Source: Rhizoclosmatium globosum (lineage: Eukaryota > Chytridiomycota > Chytridiomycetes > Chytridiales > Chytriomycetaceae). Taken from it: a stretch of DNA of 64,000 bases. The first letter of the stretch is position 1, and every line of letters begins with the position of its first letter. The stretch lies in assembly GCA_002104985.1 (NCBI GenBank), contig MCGO01000035.1, positions 186,001-250,000 on the forward strand, read 5' to 3'. Below, piece after piece: positions 61,061-64,000 of the stretch. A program made the position numbers and the translations under genes. The notes beneath the pieces are model-generated. The model saw nothing but the letters and a program-made list of their open reading frames with translations, made no database searches and had not been told where the DNA came from.

Positions 61061-63211
61061 ATGACCACAACTCCTCCAGCCCTTGGACACATACCTTCGC
61101 TTGCTGGCAAAATCCTTGAAGTGAGTTGCGTCGCCGGGACTGTCGGCGTTACATCTATTGGAGCCTAACCTTTGTTCTTATCCAGAATGAAGAAACGATA
61201 TTCCGCCTCAAAAACAACGTCGAAACACAAAAGAGTATGATTGAGTTCCTTCGCACGCAATACGAGAATATGAAACGGCGCCTAATTGAAGTTATGGATT
61301 CAAACGAGGAAATACGAGATATTTTGATGGCCTATGTTAACATCACAAGGAGACTCAAGAAGCGAGAGGGATTAACAGATATGGAGAGGGAGCTTTTAAA
61401 ATCTTTTGACCAAGTTCATTTTGTTGTCAAATCAAGTCGCGGCCTTGATCGAACAAAAAAGCTTCTGAATGCTGACGTAACTGGATCTGGTAGAATTATT
61501 ATCGACAAGAACGTTCATCGATTGATTACACAGCCTAGCGAAAATTCCATGATTGAAATCCCAGCAATTGGAAATAACGGCAAAGCTGTTCAGGACGTTA
61601 CTGTCATAAAGAAGCGAGATTCTTCAGGGCAAATGGACCGAACTTATGCCGAAGAATACCCGCACATTGATGTTTTACGCAAGTTTCCGCTCTTTTCACG
61701 ATTCCCGCAAACGATTTTGGAAACGATTTCATCTACTTCCCACGAAATCACACGAAAGGCGGGCCAGAAAATCATAAGCAAAGGAGAAGAAGGTCGAGAA
61801 ATCTTCTTTTTGATGGAAGGACGAGTATCTGTACTTCTTGACGAAAGCGACGAAGAGAAGGCAGTAACACTGCAACCAACCACCTTTTTTGGAGAGCTTG
61901 GAGTCTGTGAGTCTGTTCCTCTTGCTCGATTATTTATCCTCAATTTTTATTTGCAGTGTTTGAAATCAAGCGTACAGCTACCGTCATTGCCAAAACTGAC
62001 TGTATGTTACTTGTTGTTCTGAAACACAAACTGGACGAGGCTGTAAATCAAAACGCCGAAATTAAACAACTGGTCCTTCAGTTTGCAACAGATAAAGAAG
62101 CATGGTGGCAAATGCAAGAGTATATGAAGAATCATGGACAGTTTGGTGGTGAATTTGTTCAAGATATCATGAGAAAGGATTTGAAGAAGGTAAAAAAGCT
62201 CCAAACTCCTCTTTGACGATAATCTTTTTAAATTCGAAAACAGCTCCCGATCTTTTCATCAGCACCAGATAGCTTCATCCAAAAACTTGCGCACAGAACT
62301 AAGACAGTTGTTGTCAAAGAAACACAACTTGTTGTCTCCATTGGTGAAGAGTCCGACGCGATCTACTTCATTTTGTCAGGAACCCTTGAAGTAATCGGAA
62401 CTGCTGGAGAAGTGCATGCAGAAATGAAAGACGGAGCCTTCTTTGGTGAAGTCGGAATCCTTTTGAATATGAGAAGAACTGCATCCATTCGGGCGAAAAC
62501 AGAGAGTCGTCTTTTCAAGCTCAACAAATCAGATTTGGATGAAGTTATTAAAGAATATCCAACCGTAAAGACAACTCTTGAGGAAGCGGCGACAGAAAGA
62601 TACCAGTTATTCAAGTTGAGAACGAATACGCCATCAACAACAATCGACAGAAACAAAGCCCATGTTCCTGATCAGTTTGATATGGAAGTCGGAAGTCAGT
62701 CTTTGGCAAAGGTAATGTTATTACTCGTCGACTTACAGTACCCACACTAACAAATTTGGGAAAACTTCAGTTGAGTATATTCCGCGACGTGGACCGCTCT
62801 GTTGTGAACCAACTGTCAATGCAAATGGTCCGAAAGACATGGAAAAAGAATGAACTAATTATCAAATGCGGAGACGCAGGAAACAGCATGTTTTTCCTTG
62901 CAGCAGGAAACGCCGAAGTCATTACTGAGTTTGGTGAAATTATCGATACCGTTTTTGGTCCATCGGCTTACTTTGGCGAGGTAGCGATCCTTGAAGAAGT
63001 TCCTCGAACCGCTACTATTCAGTGTACATCCACATGCTCCACATATGAGTTGAAAAAGAAGGATTTCTTAGCAGTGATGCAAAAGCATCCAGATATTGCG
63101 GCACAAATCAAAGAAACATGTGATGAACGGATGAAACAGGTTTGAGAAATAGAGCTGAATATTCATCACTAACTTCGCTTTTAGTATCTGCTGAGAAACG
63201 TATTGGCTTGA
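61061..63211 (+). CDS. Protein with three cyclic-nucleotide-binding domains
   Basis: Six exons, 61061-61120, 61186-61906, 61957-62189, 62244-62711, 62771-63139 and 63185-63211, give 625 residues with no correction. The N-terminal 170 residues are helical, with coiled coil (NEETIFRLKNNVETQKSMIE). Three cNMP-binding domains follow. Their phosphate-binding cassettes read FFGELGVLFEIKRTATV, FFGEVGILLNMRRTASI and YFGEVAILEEVPRTATI, each with the ligand-contacting Glu and Arg, so all three could bind cAMP or cGMP. No kinase, channel or GEF domain is present and no PKA-type inhibitor site was found. The end KQYLLRNVLA is short. Probably a cytosolic scaffold or sensor, perhaps flagellar; that is a guess. 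Confidence 0.8.
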
Positions 63212-63245
63212 ATGAAAGAATAAGAGTGTTCCTTTCAATAAGATA

Positions 63246-63693
63246 TTAATTCTTATATAAAATTACAATTCTCTCTTTCTCTTTAGTTTCATCAAGTCTG
63301 GCAGAAATTCCAAGGCAGTTTTGTTTTACACGTTCAGAGATCGTCGGCACATCATAATCCTCATATATAACCTAATAACAATACAATCAGCTTAAAAATG
63401 TTACCATTATGGTTCTAGACACAAACAGGAAGGTTGATGTTCGCAAGAACAAGAAGGCACTAATCACTCCAAATGATCCAGCAGCCCCATCAAAAGCGGA
63501 ATCAATAACGTATAAATGCTTTTGGTAGAACTCCTCGTTTTGCTTGAACAGGTATATTGAGTGAAGAAAAGCAAATGCCACCCAACGATTTTAACTTTCC
63601 ACCAACCCATTCGAAACTTCAAGCGATTTGCGAAGCCTTCACCACTGTTTACACTGTGAGAAGAATCAATTGCCAATTTAGGTGGTTTAGCCA
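63246..63693 (-). CDS. Small membrane protein, unknown
   Basis: Starts MAKPPKLAIDSSHSVNSGEG. FRMGWWKVKIVG continues, after one base near 63580, as AFAFLHSIYLFKQNEEFYQK. A hydrophobic segment, AAGSFGVISAFLFLRTSTFL, is followed by FVSRTIM, spliced (GTAACA...TTATTAG) to VIYEDYDVPTISERVKQNCL and a charged end LDETKEKERIVILYKN, stop 63246-63248. Two membrane segments are likely. The family is not recognised. It converges on the preceding gene with 34 bases between stops. Confidence 0.55.
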
Positions 63694-63811
63694 TATACAA
63701 CGTCGACTCTTTATTTTGAGGATGAAGGAGACGTGAAAAAAAAAATATTATCGTAAAAAGGAAAGACTGGGGTATCTATTACTGACACCATTTTATTTTA
63801 TTGAGTGCAAT

Positions 63812-64000
63812 TCAATTTCCAGTTTGAATCGCAGGAATTGCTTCCGATTCACCTATTTCATTCTTCAAGACTTGACTCTACACAGTCCAATCAACACATA
63901 TAGCTCCCACTATTAAAAAAAGAATCACTTACAGGCCAAGGAAACGCCTCCACTTTCGCCCCCGGATCCCTTGGCACCAATCCCCCAACCTTCACCTTAA
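63812..64000 (-). CDS. 3' end of an unidentified gene (5' part outside window)
   Basis: From the window edge the minus strand reads KVKVGGLVPRDPGAKVEAFP-WP, then an intron (GTAAGT near 63931 to GTGTAG near 63880), then SQVLKNEIGESEAIPAIQTG-N and stop 63812-63814. The frame is kept across the splice. Too short to identify. Confidence 0.45.

Overview
The window is a compact, intron-rich fungal nuclear segment. I infer a zoosporic (flagellated) fungus, most likely a chytrid: introns are about 45-65 bases with GT...AG borders, the protein families are fungal/opisthokont (Ded1, Mot1, PIG-C, B56, CCT4, complex I LYR subunit), and there is a centriolar SAS-6 gene, a Hook dynein adaptor and two animal-like seven-helix receptors that yeasts and moulds generally lack. 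No bacterial operons, tRNA, rRNA, CRISPR or transposon was seen.

Layout. 0-14 kb: 3' end of an inositol-pentakisphosphate 2-kinase, a FAM13-like RhoGAP, a GT31 glycosyltransferase with an overlapping ORF, HOOK, a small GRF-like zinc protein, a ceramide-synthase (LAG1) gene, PGS1 and mitochondrial ribosomal protein mL44. 14-30 kb: PP2A B56, NDUFB9, an LMBR1/LIMR membrane protein, CCT4, SAS-6, SmE, a heat-shock factor and PIG-C. 30-38 kb: an array of eight related two-finger C2H2 genes, seven on + and one on -. 38-47 kb: a StrG-like oxygenase, an F-box/LRR protein, DED1, NAA35. 47-64 kb: an orphan membrane protein, two 7TM receptors flanking MOT1 and SCYL1, an F-box protein, a triple cyclic-nucleotide-domain protein, a small membrane protein and the 3' end of an unidentified gene.

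The C2H2 array is the most unusual part. Its members share finger spacing, nearly constant DNA-contact residues, intron positions and, in six of eight, a conserved C-terminal tail of the form S-[IV]-S-F-L-x-[DEN]-stop (one has A for the first S), which I do not recognise from a described family.

Many genes, including essential ones (DED1, PGS1, SmE, SAS-6, HSF, SCYL1, mL44), need one-base corrections, mostly a missing base in a short homopolymer run, to read through. The most economical explanation is uncorrected indels in a long-read draft assembly. Coordinates below are genomic spans from start to stop codon including introns, unless exons are given.
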